From the NCBI GenBank assembly GCA_022495995.1, contig JAFEMH010000170.1, positions 461,501 through 525,500 of the forward strand: a stretch of DNA of 64,000 nt, written 5' to 3'. The notes below the pieces were generated by a model, which saw nothing but the letters and a program-made list of their open reading frames with translations, was not told the DNA's origin and did no database searches. Shown piece by piece: positions 1 through 10,179 of this stretch. Positions within the stretch are counted from its first letter, which is position 1. Each line of letters begins with the position of its first letter. This DNA comes from Adenophora triphylla var. japonica (lineage: Eukaryota; Streptophyta; Magnoliopsida; Asterales; Campanulaceae). Made by a program: the position numbers and the translations under genes.

Positions 1-345
1 ATAGAGAAGTACGCTCAAGTTCTCCAAACTTAAGCTACCTCTATCACGGATTGAGAAGTACGCTCAAGTTCTCTAAACTTAAGCTACCTCTATCACAGAT
101 TGAGAAGTATGCTCAAGTTCTCTAAACTTAAGCTACCTCTATCACAGATTGAGAAGTATGCTCAAGTTCTCCAAACTTAAGATACCTCTATCACAGATTG
201 AGAAGTACGCTCAAGTTCTCTAAACTTAAGCTACCTCTATCACATATTGAGAAGTACACTTAAGTTCTCCAAACTTAAGCTACCTCTATCACAGATTGAG
301 AAGTACGCTCAAGTTTTCCAAACTTCAGCTACCTCTATCTCCTCG
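1..345 (+). repeat. 49-bp tandem repeat, about 7 copies
   Basis: GAGAAGT recurs at 4, 53, 102 and onward every 49 bases; units differ by a few substitutions. Each unit holds GCTCAAGTTCTC and CTTAAGCTACCTC. It lies in the 3' UTR of Tat-1, the same relative place where Tat-4 and Tat-5 have unrelated minisatellites. The array may start left of the window. Confidence 0.95.
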
Positions 346-860
346 ATAGTGATGTAAGCTTTAGTCACCTCAGGTGACAACCTCCATTAATTGTCAAAAC
401 CTCAAGGATCCTAGACATCATTCCTAACTATCTAGTGATGCTTGAACTACGACCAAGGCTTGATTCCTCCGGGATACGTAGGTAGCCTTTCATAAAAGGT
501 CCAGCCATCCGACCGTAGTGGTCACCCCTTTGTCATTCATCACTCCTCGGTAGTGAAGTAGCCCCTCATGGAGGTTCAGATATCCGACCACATCGGTCAC
601 TTCTAGCATATCCCCAGTAGGATCAATCGCCTGACCTCCTAGGTCACTTTCTCTTCTATTTTCCCAGCAAGAGACCAGCTTTTCTCCGCTATTCCCCTGC
701 GGATCTTTTCTGAACTACGGCCTGGCTTGATTCCTCCGGGATACGTAGGTAGCCTTCCAAAGGTTCAGCCACTCGACCACCTTGGTCACCTAATCCGTCC
801 CGGCATTCGCCAGATCGGATCCTTTTCTATCGACAACCCCACTCGCCCTGCAAGTGACGT
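346..860 (+). other. Tat-1 3' UTR with conserved hairpins
   Basis: No coding frame is evident. Two copies of the CTACG/CGTAG nested hairpin lie at 447-481 and 715-748. Short inverted repeats of the form GACC-N5-GGTCAC lie near 511, 584, 632 and 775. A conserved segment with the inverted repeat CACT/AGTG directly precedes the PPT. The same items in the same order precede the PPT of Tat-5. Confidence 0.75.
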
Positions 861-874
861 TGCCGAGGGGCTTC
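861..874 (+). other. polypurine tract of Tat-1
   Basis: TGCCGAGGGGCTTC ends directly at the LTR start TGTAAGTACC. The core GCCGAGGGGCT is shared with Tat-4 and NA-1, and with one change with Tat-5. It is the expected primer site for plus-strand synthesis. Confidence 0.85.
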
Positions 875-1156
875 TGTAAGTACCCAAATCTGGCTCATGC
901 CTTCCGATTAAGTTTTCCGGCAATTTCCCGGACTTTCCTAAAGTCCGGGAGCAATTCCGGAACTGTTCCGAACCTTCCAAGGAATGAAGGGACTGATTTA
1001 AATTAAAAGGGCACATTTTCCTTAATATGGAAAACCTTCTAGAAGTGCCACCTTGCATGATTCTAGAAACATGCTGAGTCATATAGGATAATGCCACACG
1101 ACTGCATTAGGAGAGAACTCCTAGCCGCACGGCCTCATTAGCCTTATCCAGACTGC

Positions 1157-1166
1157 CTATAAATAG
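1157..1166 (+). promoter_or_regulatory. TATA box of Tat-1 LTR
   Basis: CTATAAATAG lies about 280 bases into the LTR, as in the Tat-5 LTR, which has the same ten bases. It would drive the genomic RNA from a 5' LTR. Confidence 0.7.
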
Positions 1167-1496
1167 AGCCCTCCTCTACCCATTTTAGACACCAACAACA
1201 TACCATATTCAGCACCAAAAGCTCTGTTCAAGCCCTGCTGCAAAAATCCCAGAAGTTGAAGAGTGCCAAGAAGCCACCTCCCTCCTCCTTGAATCCTTCC
1301 AAGTTGGTCCATCCACTAGGCAAGAATCAAAGAAGAAGAGGTCACCACCATTGGTAACCTCTCACTCCCTTATCTTGCATCATGCTTGTTTATGTGATAT
1401 AATTGCTCCTTGCATTCATATATTACTATTATCTTGCTTGGGACTTGGTATTTATTGTTAAAGATCCTATCTTTATTCATACAAATCATACCCCCT

Positions 1497-1905
1497 CCCC
1501 CTTTGCATCCTTTGCATGAAATAAGCATCCTTTGCCCATAAAAATGTAATCTTTGAGTTAAAGGTGCATCCTTTGTACCTAAAACCCTCTTTTTTACATA
1601 AAAATGGTATCCTTATACATCCTTTGCATATAAAAATGTAATTTTTATATTCAAATTGCATCCTTTGCACCCTAAAACTCAATTTTATACATAAAAAAGC
1701 ATCCTATGCATTAAAGATCATTTCTTTACATGAAAATGCATCTTTTGCATTAAAAATCCTTTCTATACATAAAATGCATCCTTTGCATTAATAATCATTT
1801 CTTTGCATCATAAAAATACATCCTTTGCATAAAAATCCTTTCTTTACATCAAAAAGCATCATTTGCAAATCAAAAGCATCCTTTGCACCCTAAAAATGTC
1901 ATCTT
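1497..1905 (+). repeat. degenerate GCATCCTTTGCA repeats in LTR
   Basis: At least ten variants of CATCCTTTGCA separated by AT-rich spacers with AAAAAT occur within the R/U5 part of the Tat-1 LTR. Spacing is irregular at about 30-45 bases. No such array is seen in the other Tat LTRs here, so it explains part of the extra length of this LTR. Confidence 0.8.
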
Positions 1906-2604
1906 TTCACTAAAAATGTCATTTTTACATGTATTTCCCCATGTCCCCATTAGCAACCTTCGGAACGGACCGGTGTAAAGATCCTATCTTTACATCGTTT
2001 CTTCCATTAAAGGTGTCGCAATATCTTTAGAAAGGGATAAACCTTAAACCTATATCTCCGATTATCGCTTGAGACGAGCATGATAGCTCCCATATAAGCT
2101 CAATCGTCTCAAGGCGTAGGATTGATGGGCTAAGGACGCTCCTTTTCTAAAGAACCCCATTTTGGACTATAAAAGAGAGCCCTTCTCTCGATCATGCAAG
2201 ACCCAAGGTCAAATAGTGATGATCACAAGTCCAAGATGAGGACGGGATCAAAGTCCCGAACACATAAAAATACAAGGAATCCCGAGCAACAACCAATTAA
2301 ATGGTTTGTACGTCCAGAAGACAACTTGGGACATTCCCCCCTCTCTTTTCAACACATGCACACAAGAAAGCACGCAAGCAAGCACGAAAAATGGAATCTA
2401 GGGAGACTTTCTACGGCAAGACACCTTGGCTGAATGACGATCCGTTCTTCCCAAGGGGTAAATTAACCTCCGAACCCTAAAATCCTTTTTTTCAAAGTTT
2501 TGAGGAAATCAAAATGGCGTGGCGATTCCATTTTTCAAATAAAACCGGATGTTTTCAAACTCGCGTGAATCCGATATAAAAACAAAATTTAGAATTTGGG
2601 CACA

Positions 2605-3050
2605 CATTCACAGAGGGGTGTGTGTTTAGTGTGTGTGTTACGCTGCAATTTTGGCAGAGTAACAGTGTATGAAGTTGGGATCCATTTCTAAGAGGGGTAG
2701 GATCTTATTTATAGGCTGCAGTTAGTGGTCAAGGTGTGTCGCACGACCTTCTGTAACCATTTTCCATGCCTCGATATGTCGCGTGACACAAGGTGACACC
2801 AACTGTTTTTGGCGCCAAAACCAGTTTCTGGAATATTCAGGTATAAATACCCAAAAGGTACAAAAAGGTTTATTCGCAGCAGGTCCTTTAGCACGAGCAA
2901 AGTACCAAAAGGTACTTCCTTGGCAAAAAACTTATGGAATGTTTCCGGAAGTCTCGGAATGGACCGGGAATTTACCAAAACGCCCCTTAGTGCAATTTTA
3001 TCACATTAAAATGCACCTAAAAGGGAGCGAATTGGATTGGCGTACTTACA
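2605..3050 (-). mobile_element. Tat-2: truncated Tat LTR inside Tat-3 integrase
   Basis: On the minus strand it starts TGTAAGTACGCC at 3050 and runs about 445 bases through U3, a TATA box (2704-2714) and part of R. It is then cut where the Tat-1 LTR ends. It is closely similar to the 3' LTR of Tat-4 (start, the GGTACC-containing segment, the GCGCC block, the TATA region), so it belongs to the Tat-4 subfamily rather than to Tat-3, whose own LTR differs. It reads as the 5' LTR, or a solo LTR, of an element inserted into Tat-3; the rest should lie left of the window. Expected target duplication: TCTGT at 3051-3055. Confidence 0.75.
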
Positions 3051-3745
3051 TCTGTAGGGAGAAGACTTGTGACGTGTGACTCTGAATTCGGTCAGTAGTT
3101 GGTCACAATCTCCTTCGAAGTGGGTCCCATTGTCGGATATGATCTCGTTGGGCACTCCGTATCGGCACATGATGTTCTCTTTGATGAACTCGGCCACCTT
3201 CTTAGAATTTAGTACCCTGTATGATCTGGCTTCTACCCATTTGGTGAAGTAGTCGACTGTGACTAGTATGAACTCGTGACCATTGCTCCCTGACGGAGTG
3301 ATTTTGCTGATGACATCGATTCCCCATGTGGCGAAAGGCCATGGTATAGTCATGCAATAGAGTTCGTGAGGAGGGATGTAATTGAGGTTGAAGAACCGTT
3401 GACATTTGTCGCAACTTCGGATAAACTGGATGCAGTCTGTTTCCATTGATATCCAATAGTATCCCATACGGAGGATGATCTGTGTCAATGCTCTGGCGTT
3501 CATGTGTGGACCCCAGGTTCCGTTGTGAACTTCGTTCATTAGCTCGCTGGCTTTTTCTTTATTTACACACCGAAGGAGTGGCCCTTGGTGGCGCTTCTTG
3601 TACAACATACCCCCCAGAATGACGAAATGGGATGCCAGGCATTTTAATGCCATCATGTTTTTGGCTTTGATCCCTTCTTTGTATTTTCCATCTTCACTTG
3701 TGAAGGAAGCTTCTCCGTTTTGGAGGTACTGGTAGATTTGATTGT
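3051..3745 (-). pseudogene. Tat-3 integrase, truncated
   Basis: This is the Ty3/gypsy integrase that would insert the cDNA into the host chromosome. The H-H-C-C zinc-binding part is visible (VHNGTWGPHM, then CDKCQRF), followed by the catalytic core with Asp in VTVDYFTKW and Asp in ISDNGTHFEG. The frame ends at SPYR, just before the segment that carries the catalytic Glu in Tat-4 (NGAIEAAN). That Glu and the C-terminal domain are therefore absent, cut exactly at the TG end of the Tat-2 LTR. An in-frame TAG at 3746-3748, where Tat-4 and Tat-5 have Trp (EPWYNQ), separates it from aRNH. It cannot be active. Confidence 0.85.
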
Positions 3746-3748
3746 ACT

Positions 3749-4277
3749 AGGGTTCGTCGATCGTTTCATTTTTTATTTCGATCTCACAGCAATAAGCGGG
3801 TGTTTCCCGTCTTCCTATTCTGAGGGGTTTTACTGATTTCCCATCGGGGATTTTGACAAGAGAGACGAGGGTTACCAGGGCATCTGCGAAGCGGTTCCTG
3901 TCTCTTGGCAAATAATGAAAAGAGATGTCCTTGAACTGAGCAATGAGCTCCTCCATGTACGCGTGGTACTTCTGGAGGCCAGAATCTATCGTCTTCCATT
4001 TGTTGGACACTTGATTGATGATCAATGTTGAGTCTCCGTATACTTCCAGTTCTGAGATGTTGCGCTCGAGAGCGGCTTCCAGACCGGCTGCACAGGCTTC
4101 ATATTCTACTGCATTATTGGTTATTTCAAAATTCAGTTTGATGGCTATGGGAGTGTGCTCGTCCTTGGGATCGACAAGGAGCATTCCGATACCATTTCCC
4201 TTCTTGTTGTCTGCCCCATCGAAGAAGAGTTGCCAGCAATTTACGCTGTTGAGTGAGAAGATTTCGTCGTTCGGAAA
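3749..4277 (-). pseudogene. Tat-3 archaeal-type RNase H (aRNH)
   Basis: This second RNase H is the hallmark of Tat-lineage plant elements; it degrades the RNA of RNA-DNA hybrids during reverse transcription. Catalytic acidic residues are visible: Asp in FFDGADN, Glu in NNAVEYEA, Asp in VYGDSTLI and Asp in RFADAL. The segment is bounded by nonsense codons at 4278-4280 (Gln in Tat-4 and Tat-5) and 3746-3748 (Trp in relatives). Otherwise the frame is open and continuous with RT and integrase, so the domain itself looks undamaged inside a broken polyprotein. Confidence 0.8.
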
Positions 4278-4280
4278 CTA

Positions 4281-4826
4281 CGGATCAGGACCCTTGGGTT
4301 CACTGCTTGGGAAGTCTGCCAGCTGATCTGCCATTACTCTGCCCTTTGTTGATTTTCTGACCATGTACTTGATGTCGAACTTAACCATGAAGAATGACCA
4401 CTTGGCTAGTCGCATTGACAGGGATGGCTTGTCAAAGAGATATCGGACGGGGTCCATCTTGGAGACCAGGAGCACTGAATGTGACTGCATGTAGTGTTTC
4501 AGTTTCCCGACTACCCATACCAAGGTGGTACAAGTTTTCTCTAATGCTGAGTAGCTGAGTTCACTTCCTTGAAGCTTTCGGCTTACGAAGTAGATTGCAT
4601 GCTCAACCTTGGAATCTTTTTGTTCTTGTGCCAGCATTGCTCCGATTGACGTGTCTGTTACTGTCAGGTACAGGAGAAGTGGCTTGTCTTCATGTGGCAG
4701 GCACAGAATTGGGGGATTCACCAAGTATGTCTTGATTTTCTCGAAAGTTGTCTGGCACTTGGAGTCCCATTTGATGTCGGCATTCTTCTTCATCAGTTTA
4801 AACATTGGCTCGCAGAGAGATGTCAA
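4281..4826 (-). pseudogene. Tat-3 RNase H domain (Ty3 type)
   Basis: This is the RNase H that follows RT in all Ty3/gypsy elements. Recognisable parts are the palm-connection end CEPMFKLMKK, LLLYLTVTDTS...GAMLAQ, YFVSRKLQG, SALEKTC and the tail MADQLADFPS. The first strand reads LTVTD where active RNases H usually carry the first Asp earlier in the strand, so this domain may be structural only, with cleavage by aRNH. That loss is known for the Tat lineage; its application here is inference. Nonsense codons flank it at 4827-4829 and 4278-4280. Confidence 0.8.
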
Positions 4827-4829
4827 CTA

Positions 4830-5564
4830 GTTGATGAAGCGACTGATGTATTGAAGTCTTCCCATGAAACTTTTTACTTCTGTCAGGGTCTGAGGTGGCT
4901 TCATGTCGATGATGGCCTTGATTTTTTTGGGATCGGCTTCTATACCTCTTTCTGTAACCATGCACCCCAGTACTTTACCTCGCTTGACGCCGAAGGTGCA
5001 CTTCGCAGGGTTCAATCTCATGGAGTGCTTTCTGAGTCTGTTGAAGAACTTTCTTAGATCTGTCATGTCTTTGCATGTACGATCCTCTCTGAGGTGGATG
5101 ATCATGTCGTCGACATACACTTCGATTTCCTTGTGAATCATGTCATGGAAGAGGGCTGTTGCAGCCCGCTGGTAAGTAGACCCAGCGTTCTTTAAACCGA
5201 ACGGGATGACCGTGTAGCAGTATGTCCCCCACGAAGTGGTGAAAGCAGTCTTGGCTTGATCTTCCTCGAACATTTTGATCTGATTGTATCCGGAAAACCC
5301 ATCCACGAAGAACTTTACCTCGAAATTTGTCGTGGTGTCGACTAGCATGTCGATGTTGGGCAGTGAGAAATCATCTTTAGGGCTGGCCTTGTTGAGATCC
5401 CGGAAATCCACACAGCATCTGACCTTTCCATTGGCCTTGGTGACCGTCACGATGTTAGAGAGCCATGTCGGGTACTCAATCACTCTGATGAAACCAACTC
5501 GGAGCATTTTCTCAATCTCTTCTTTCACTTACAAGGACCACTCTGGCTTGATCTTGCGCAATTT
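4830..5564 (-). pseudogene. Tat-3 reverse transcriptase
   Basis: The RT copies genomic RNA to cDNA. Visible blocks in order: MLRVGFIRVIEYPTWLSN, VTKANGKVR, CVDFRDLNKASPKDDFSLP, FVDGFSGYNQI, PFGLKNAGSTYQRA and the active site YVDDMI (coded near 5108-5119). Length matches the Tat-4 RT. Nonsense codons stand at 5565-5567 and 5529-5531 before the domain and at 4827-4829 after it. All three fall where Tat-4 and Tat-5 have Gln. No frameshift is seen within the domain. Confidence 0.85.
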
Positions 5565-5567
5565 CTA

Positions 5568-7709
5568 TTTGACAGGCTTGGATTCTGGATCCAGGGGAAT
5601 TCTGTGCTCCACGATCGAGGGATCGAGTCCTGGCATGTCCTGGTATGACCAGGCGAACACGTCAACATACTCCCTGAGGAGATTTATCAGGGCTTCTTTC
5701 TCTGCATCGGCGAAGAAACTGCCCACTTGTGTCTCTTTAGGCTCTTGCACTGACCCCAGGTTCACTTTGGTCATAACCTCTTCGGCAGCTTGGGCCCGGT
5801 TGTCCTCTCGGTCTACTACACGCTTGAGAACTTCTTTAATGTATTGTTCGTTTAATGTGTCTGCTTCTTTATCAAGTGATTCGTTATTAACGTCTTTTAA
5901 GTTGTTTGTTAACTTATCAGTTGTTAAAGTGGCAATGAGGGGATACTCCGAAAGGTCAGATTTTTCATTAGATGCGAACGGAAATACATTGTTGGCTACA
6001 CTATCATAGTCTTCCGGCGTAAGGCCGTTGGACGACTCAGAGGACTGGACTTTAACAAGGACTGACTCAGAGGGTTCGAGATCGGGTTTAGGGAGATGTG
6101 GGTGCAGGCCCAGCTTGTCTTCCAATTCTGCCTGGCTTGCCCTTGGTCCGGTGAAAGTTACCCAGTTCTTCAGTGGCATTGTTGGATGCTTGATGAGGGT
6201 TCGGGGATCGAGAGGCTTGGCTTCTGCTGTCCCAATCATGGCGATCATGCTGTTTTCGGAGCCCAGGTCAATCAGGTTTGGCACCTCCATGACTTCTTCA
6301 AAAAGACTCTGTAGAGCGGGTCCACTGAGAGCGTCTTCTATGAATTCTGGTTCCTTCTGCTTTGGAGTTACTGTCTCGAATGTGGCCTCGGCGGCTGACC
6401 CGAACAGTCTGTTTCCCATGGAGAGTGCCTCGAGCTGCTCTTCCAAGTCTGGGATTCCCTTGAATGTGTACTCGTGCTGGACTGTGGTGGCAATTGGTCC
6501 AGGTAGAGTTGTGATGTCGAGGAACGCTCCCCTTATCGGATTAGCCTTGAGTCCTTTGAAACACTTGAGGTCCCGTGCTAGATTTTCCATCCTTTTTGTA
6601 GTCTCTGTGCTGACTATCCCTGCTTCTTTCTCATCTTCATCAGTTCCACTGTCGGTCCCCTCAGTTCTGCTGTCGATTTCGCTGTCGGTCCCCTCAGTTC
6701 TGCTGTCGGTTCCCTTGTCGGTCCCCTCAGTTCTGCTGTCGGTTCTCTTGGTGAAGTAATGAGTGAGGTCGAAACTGTAAGGTCGGAGGTTGGGTGTGCG
6801 GTAGGAGGTTCCCCTTTTGTGGGCTGCTGCCTTGGTGCGGGCGAGCCTTTTGTCTTCCCTGGTGTCAGCCGGTGTTGGCACATAACCAAGCCCCTGGACC
6901 GTGGTGTGGTCCTTGACTTCGATGACTTGGTGTTGGCCTTGTAACCTTTTGCCGAGCCCCAGTCCTGGGATGAAGTTTATGAGTTTCATCATCTTCATGG
7001 CGGGAGGAATCTTGTCTTGAAATAGTGGAAGGTCCACGCTGCATATTTGGATTTTGGAGGTCTCCAAAGTGAATCCAGTTAATGCCATATCGTCATCATG
7101 CTTGATTTCTAACACAGGAATGCCGTTGGTGCTGGTCCCCTCGGTGGTGATGCTGTCGCCATAGAATGTGGTTAGCTCGTTGCCTTGTATGAACTTGATA
7201 CACTGGTGAAGGGTGGATGCCACGCCGTTTATCTGATGCAGCCAGGGTTGCCCCAGGATGGCTGTGAAAGTGATTGGAATGTCCAACACTTGGAATTCGG
7301 TGGGGATCATCCGCTTGCCGAACCAGATATTTAGAGTAGCAACCCCGAGAACTGTACGAGAAGTAGAGTCATAGGCCTTGACAGTGTGGACTGAAGGCTT
7401 CAGATCTGTGGGATTGATGTCAAGCAGGTCCATCATCTTGGCGGGCAAGACATTCATTCTGGAACCTCCTTCCACCAACACACGGGGAAGGCGACGCTCA
7501 TCCAACTGGACTCTGATGTAGAGCGGCTCATTGTGATCAGCCCCAAATTTTGGAAGATCCAAATCTGTGAAGGTGATAATGTTGCCTAGTGGATGTTGCC
7601 GATCATCTGAATTACTTCGTCTGGGGTTGCGTCCACGGGGACCATGGTACGGGCCAGACTTTCCACTAGCTTGAGCTTGTGAGGATACGAAAATGTGAGC
7701 AGGGACCAA
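5568..7709 (-). pseudogene. Tat-3 protease, G-patch-like motif and connector
   Basis: A 714-residue open frame. Residues about 44-185 form a retropepsin-like fold (ITFTDLDLPKF, LPRVLVEGGS, MNVLP, ITFTAILGQPWL, HQCIKF). The active-site motif reads VEGGS where Tat-5 has VDGGS, so the catalytic Asp is Glu and proteolysis is probably lost. A G-patch-like stretch follows (PGLGLGKRLQG, then QGLGY). An acidic repetitive connector with repeats of DSRTEGT comes next, and a conserved tail (PKETQVGSFF, DVFAWSYQDMPGLD, VEHRIPL) leads into RT. The first 40 residues overlap the preceding frame; the frame change near 7600 is a one-base shift compared with Tat-5. Confidence 0.8.
6645..6755 (-). repeat. short coding repeats (DSRTEGT) in Tat-3 connector
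   Basis: The phrase GGTCCCCTCAGTTCTGCTGTC recurs about three times with variants every 30 or so bases. It codes on the minus strand for acidic Ser/Thr-rich repeats after the G-patch-like motif. The corresponding part of Tat-5 lacks it, so it is a local expansion. Confidence 0.8.
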
Positions 7710-8665
7710 AGGGAAATGTTCGCTTGGGTCTGCTTGAGCTGAGTGAGGATCGGGTCCTCTTTCAGGGAACTTGTTTCTTCGGGCAAGCCGAGTTGCAGTT
7801 CTGGCTCCGTCGGCTTTTTGGCGGCCTTAGGTGGTAATGCATGAATTTGACCTGATAGGGTCAGGACGCTGACATCAGGCTTGGTTCCTTCTGAACAGGT
7901 CGCTCTGAGCTGAGCCATAGTAAGAGGAGGACTCCTCGAAGCATAGGGCCATAAGTCTTCCCTCACTTCGTTGATTGTAGATGCATTCCCGGGGGCTTCG
8001 ACAGCTTTCCAGATTCTATCCCAGGATACTGGCTTGGGTGCCTCCGTGGGGAGGTAGTTTATGGATTGCCGCATTTGCTCGAACGTCAGTGCGCAACAGT
8101 GGTTGCCAGGACTGAACAGTGTGTCGCTGACCCTCCGGGGGAGGTTGGAGAGTTCTTGGTTCATGCGAACTGTCTCCTTGATCTCTTCATGATATACCGT
8201 GCTCCTTTCCTTCTCGCTGAGCATGCTTAGGGCATTCTGGAGTTGGGTTTGGCAATACTCATGGTTTACTAATTTTCCTCCACTCTTATCCCAGATCAAG
8301 TGTTTTGCAGTAGAGCCTGCGTCGAGAGTTAGCGCCTGTGTTTCTTCCCATGTGAGAATAGCCAGTGCTTCCTTGAACTGCGCGTGGCAGTCTAGATATA
8401 CTTCCATTGGGGAGAGCTTTCCCTTCTTCTTTATCTGAGTAGTGGGTATGTCGGAAGGTGAGTACACGGCTTCCCGAACATCTACCCATGTAATGGCAGT
8501 TCTTTGTCCCGAGTTGATCGTTTTACGTAAGCGAATCTTTGCGATGCTGTGGAATCTCCCTGAGTAGTTGCTGGAGATGTATTCCCATCTTTCTTTTATT
8601 TTTTGAATAGACCTTCCTCCCTCAGTTGGCCTTTTAGTTTGAGAGCAGAAATGATCTGTCCCCAT
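7586..8665 (-). pseudogene. Tat-3 gag-protease linker with repeated Trp motif
   Basis: An open frame of 359 codons ahead of the protease. Near its end EDPILTQLKQTQ and MIGNIH match the linker before the protease in Tat-5 (EDPVLTRLKRTQ, MIGNVN). The middle repeats a degenerate phrase of about 15 residues: TAITWVDVREAV, ILTWEETQAL, ALTFEQMRQSI, PVSWDRIWKAV, PLTMAQLRAT. Tat-5 has the same kind of phrase (MISWDELRTA, PLSWEDLKAT, AMTVNELKCA). I recognise no catalytic motif. It is probably part of the gag-pro polyprotein, joined to the next frame by a one-base shift. Confidence 0.6.
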
Positions 8666-9384
8666 CCTCCCAGGACCCTTGGGATTTCGGTTTTGTTGAC
8701 TTCATGCTCGGCTTGGAAGCGAATGGTTTCATCGTCTCCGTCGTCGCTTTCATAGAGAACTTGCTTTCCTCGGGGAGGTAAGCGCTGGTACTCGTCCTGC
8801 GGTGTCATTCCATACCCTAGGTCATCGGGACCGCTGACCGCCCTCGCTGGCCGAAGGGGGTTGGATGAGAAAAGACGGTAGTCCAGGAAGTTGCCGTGAG
8901 CAAAACCCTTGAGGTCGAACTGGTCTAGAGTGGCCTCTAGCTTTCTGTCTGAAGCTGCTTGTGACACTTTAAGGGCTTGGTCCCTGTGGGTCTTTTGAGC
9001 TTGGTTATCGTCCCAGAGACGGTTCTCTTGAGCGGCTAGTTCCATGAGGGCTTTCCTTACGAGAGCTAAACAATCTCCGTAGGTGCGCACCATCTGACTA
9101 GTGTCTAAAACTGTGATCAGATCCAGATCCCCGAATGGCGGAAACACTTGAATTATGTTGATGAAGGAAGTCGGGCTGGGACATTCCATGCGGCCTTCCT
9201 TGATCTCGGTTACCAAGAAGTTTGCCCATATCTGCTTGATTGAACCCACGGGGGTGTTGAATTCTGCAATGTTGATAGTCTCGTGATCTCGCTGGATCGC
9301 CAAGTCTATCAAAGCTAGCAGTTTGCTGGCGGGATGCCTGAATCCGTGGCCGTGATGACTGGGAGCAGGATCGAACTGGAGCAT
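8596..9384 (-). pseudogene. Tat-3 spacer segment with module copy 3
   Basis: A frame of 262 codons. Residues about 38-118 (9031-9273) hold the third copy of a module that also occurs at 9634-9864 and 10105-10337. Shared positions include an Asn-rich strand (IAEFNTP), a Trp helix (IWANFL), FINII, and a terminal DCLALVRKAL. A long charged stretch with Gln and Arg follows (residues 115-150), then an acidic tail ending REEGLFKK. No database family is recognised. The frame runs into the next linker by a shift near 8600-8660. Confidence 0.5.
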
Positions 9385-9420
9385 GTTGATGCTAAGGTGA
9401 TCATTCCCTTCATCGAAAGA

Positions 9421-10179
9421 TTAATTTGTCTTGCGGGGAAGACTTTTACAGATGTTTTCAGGGTGGCTACTGGAAGCGTTCCCGAGGTTGATCTGATTAG
9501 TGACAGGGCGAGGAACTTTGTCTCCTTTGCTATTGCCCTTGACCTTGGCGGCGCTTGTGGCTGTAAGCTTGACTGATGGTACGGGCCGGTTGCCACTGGG
9601 GCTGGTAGCCGGAAGTGGTGATGAGCTTTGAGCTCGATTGGCCAGGGCCTCGTTTACCATGAGCAGGCAGTCGTCGAGGGTAACTTTGGCGTTGCAGAAT
9701 CTGATGATAAGGACCAGATCCTTGGTATCATCGGGATATCTGGAAAATATGATGTTGACGAAGTCGTCGTCGGTCACTTGATCAGAGGGGTTCTTTGTCG
9801 TGTCAACCAGTTGTTTCCATTCGCCGGATAACCGCCTGTACGGGATGTTGAGCTTGACAATTTCCATGGTATTGGATCCATGGTCGTAGGTAACATCATT
9901 GGAACTGGTGTCGTCCTCAAAACTGAGCATATGTATGTAGGGATCTTCCCGCAGATCTGCCGCGTCCTCGACTCCGGAGAGTCCTGATTCGTTGTTGTCT
10001 GACGGCTCAACCCAGACATAAGGACGCCTCGCATCCTGCTGCGTTGCTGGAGCTGCTAGAAAAACATCATGCCCTTCGTTCGAGAAGATGGGCTCAGCGG
10101 GCAATTCCTCGTGGAGGACATCCCATACGACTGCCATACATTCATCACGAGTGTGACGATGCTTATTAACCTTTATCAC
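9421..10179 (-). pseudogene. Tat-3 spacer segment with module copy 2
   Basis: A frame of 252 codons. Its first 25 residues (HTRDECMAVVWDVL) complete module copy 1 from the preceding frame. Residues about 106-182 (9634-9864) are module copy 2: IVKLNIPYRRL, EWKQLV, FVNIIFSRYP, TLDDCLLMVNEAL. Between them is an acidic low-complexity linker. A basic tail (KVKGNSKGDKVPRP) follows. Function is unknown. The region lies between gag and pol and has no counterpart in Tat-5, which goes almost directly from the same upstream phrase to the linker. Confidence 0.5.

Larger units (their letters stand above)
1..2604 (+). mobile_element. Tat-1: 3' end of a Ty3/gypsy Tat-type element
   Basis: Only the 3' part is in the window: tandem repeats, a 3' UTR with hairpins, PPT and 3' LTR. 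The orientation is + because the PPT precedes an LTR that starts TGTAAGTACC and carries a TATA box in + sense. No coding sequence of this element is present. Its LTR ends against the cut end of the Tat-2 LTR, so Tat-1 most likely inserted into Tat-2. Its 5' LTR and coding region should lie left of the window. The right end is uncertain by about 2 bases because CACACA is repetitive. Confidence 0.8.
875..2604 (+). repeat. 3' LTR of Tat-1
   Basis: It starts TGTAAGTACC after the PPT and ends near GGGCACA. A TATA box lies at 1157-1166. The U5 end carries the conserved block TCTTCCC...GGTAA...ACCTCCGAACCC (about 2440-2477) and the PBS echo TGGCGATTCC (2520-2529, one mismatch). Outside these blocks it is clearly diverged from the Tat-4 and Tat-5 LTRs. 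Length is about 1.73 kb. Confidence 0.8.

Noticed and set aside
3051..3060. Tat-2 LTR as the 3' LTR of Tat-3 with an internal deletion
   Set aside because: Its sequence matches the Tat-4 LTR and differs from the Tat-3 5' LTR from the first dozen bases on.
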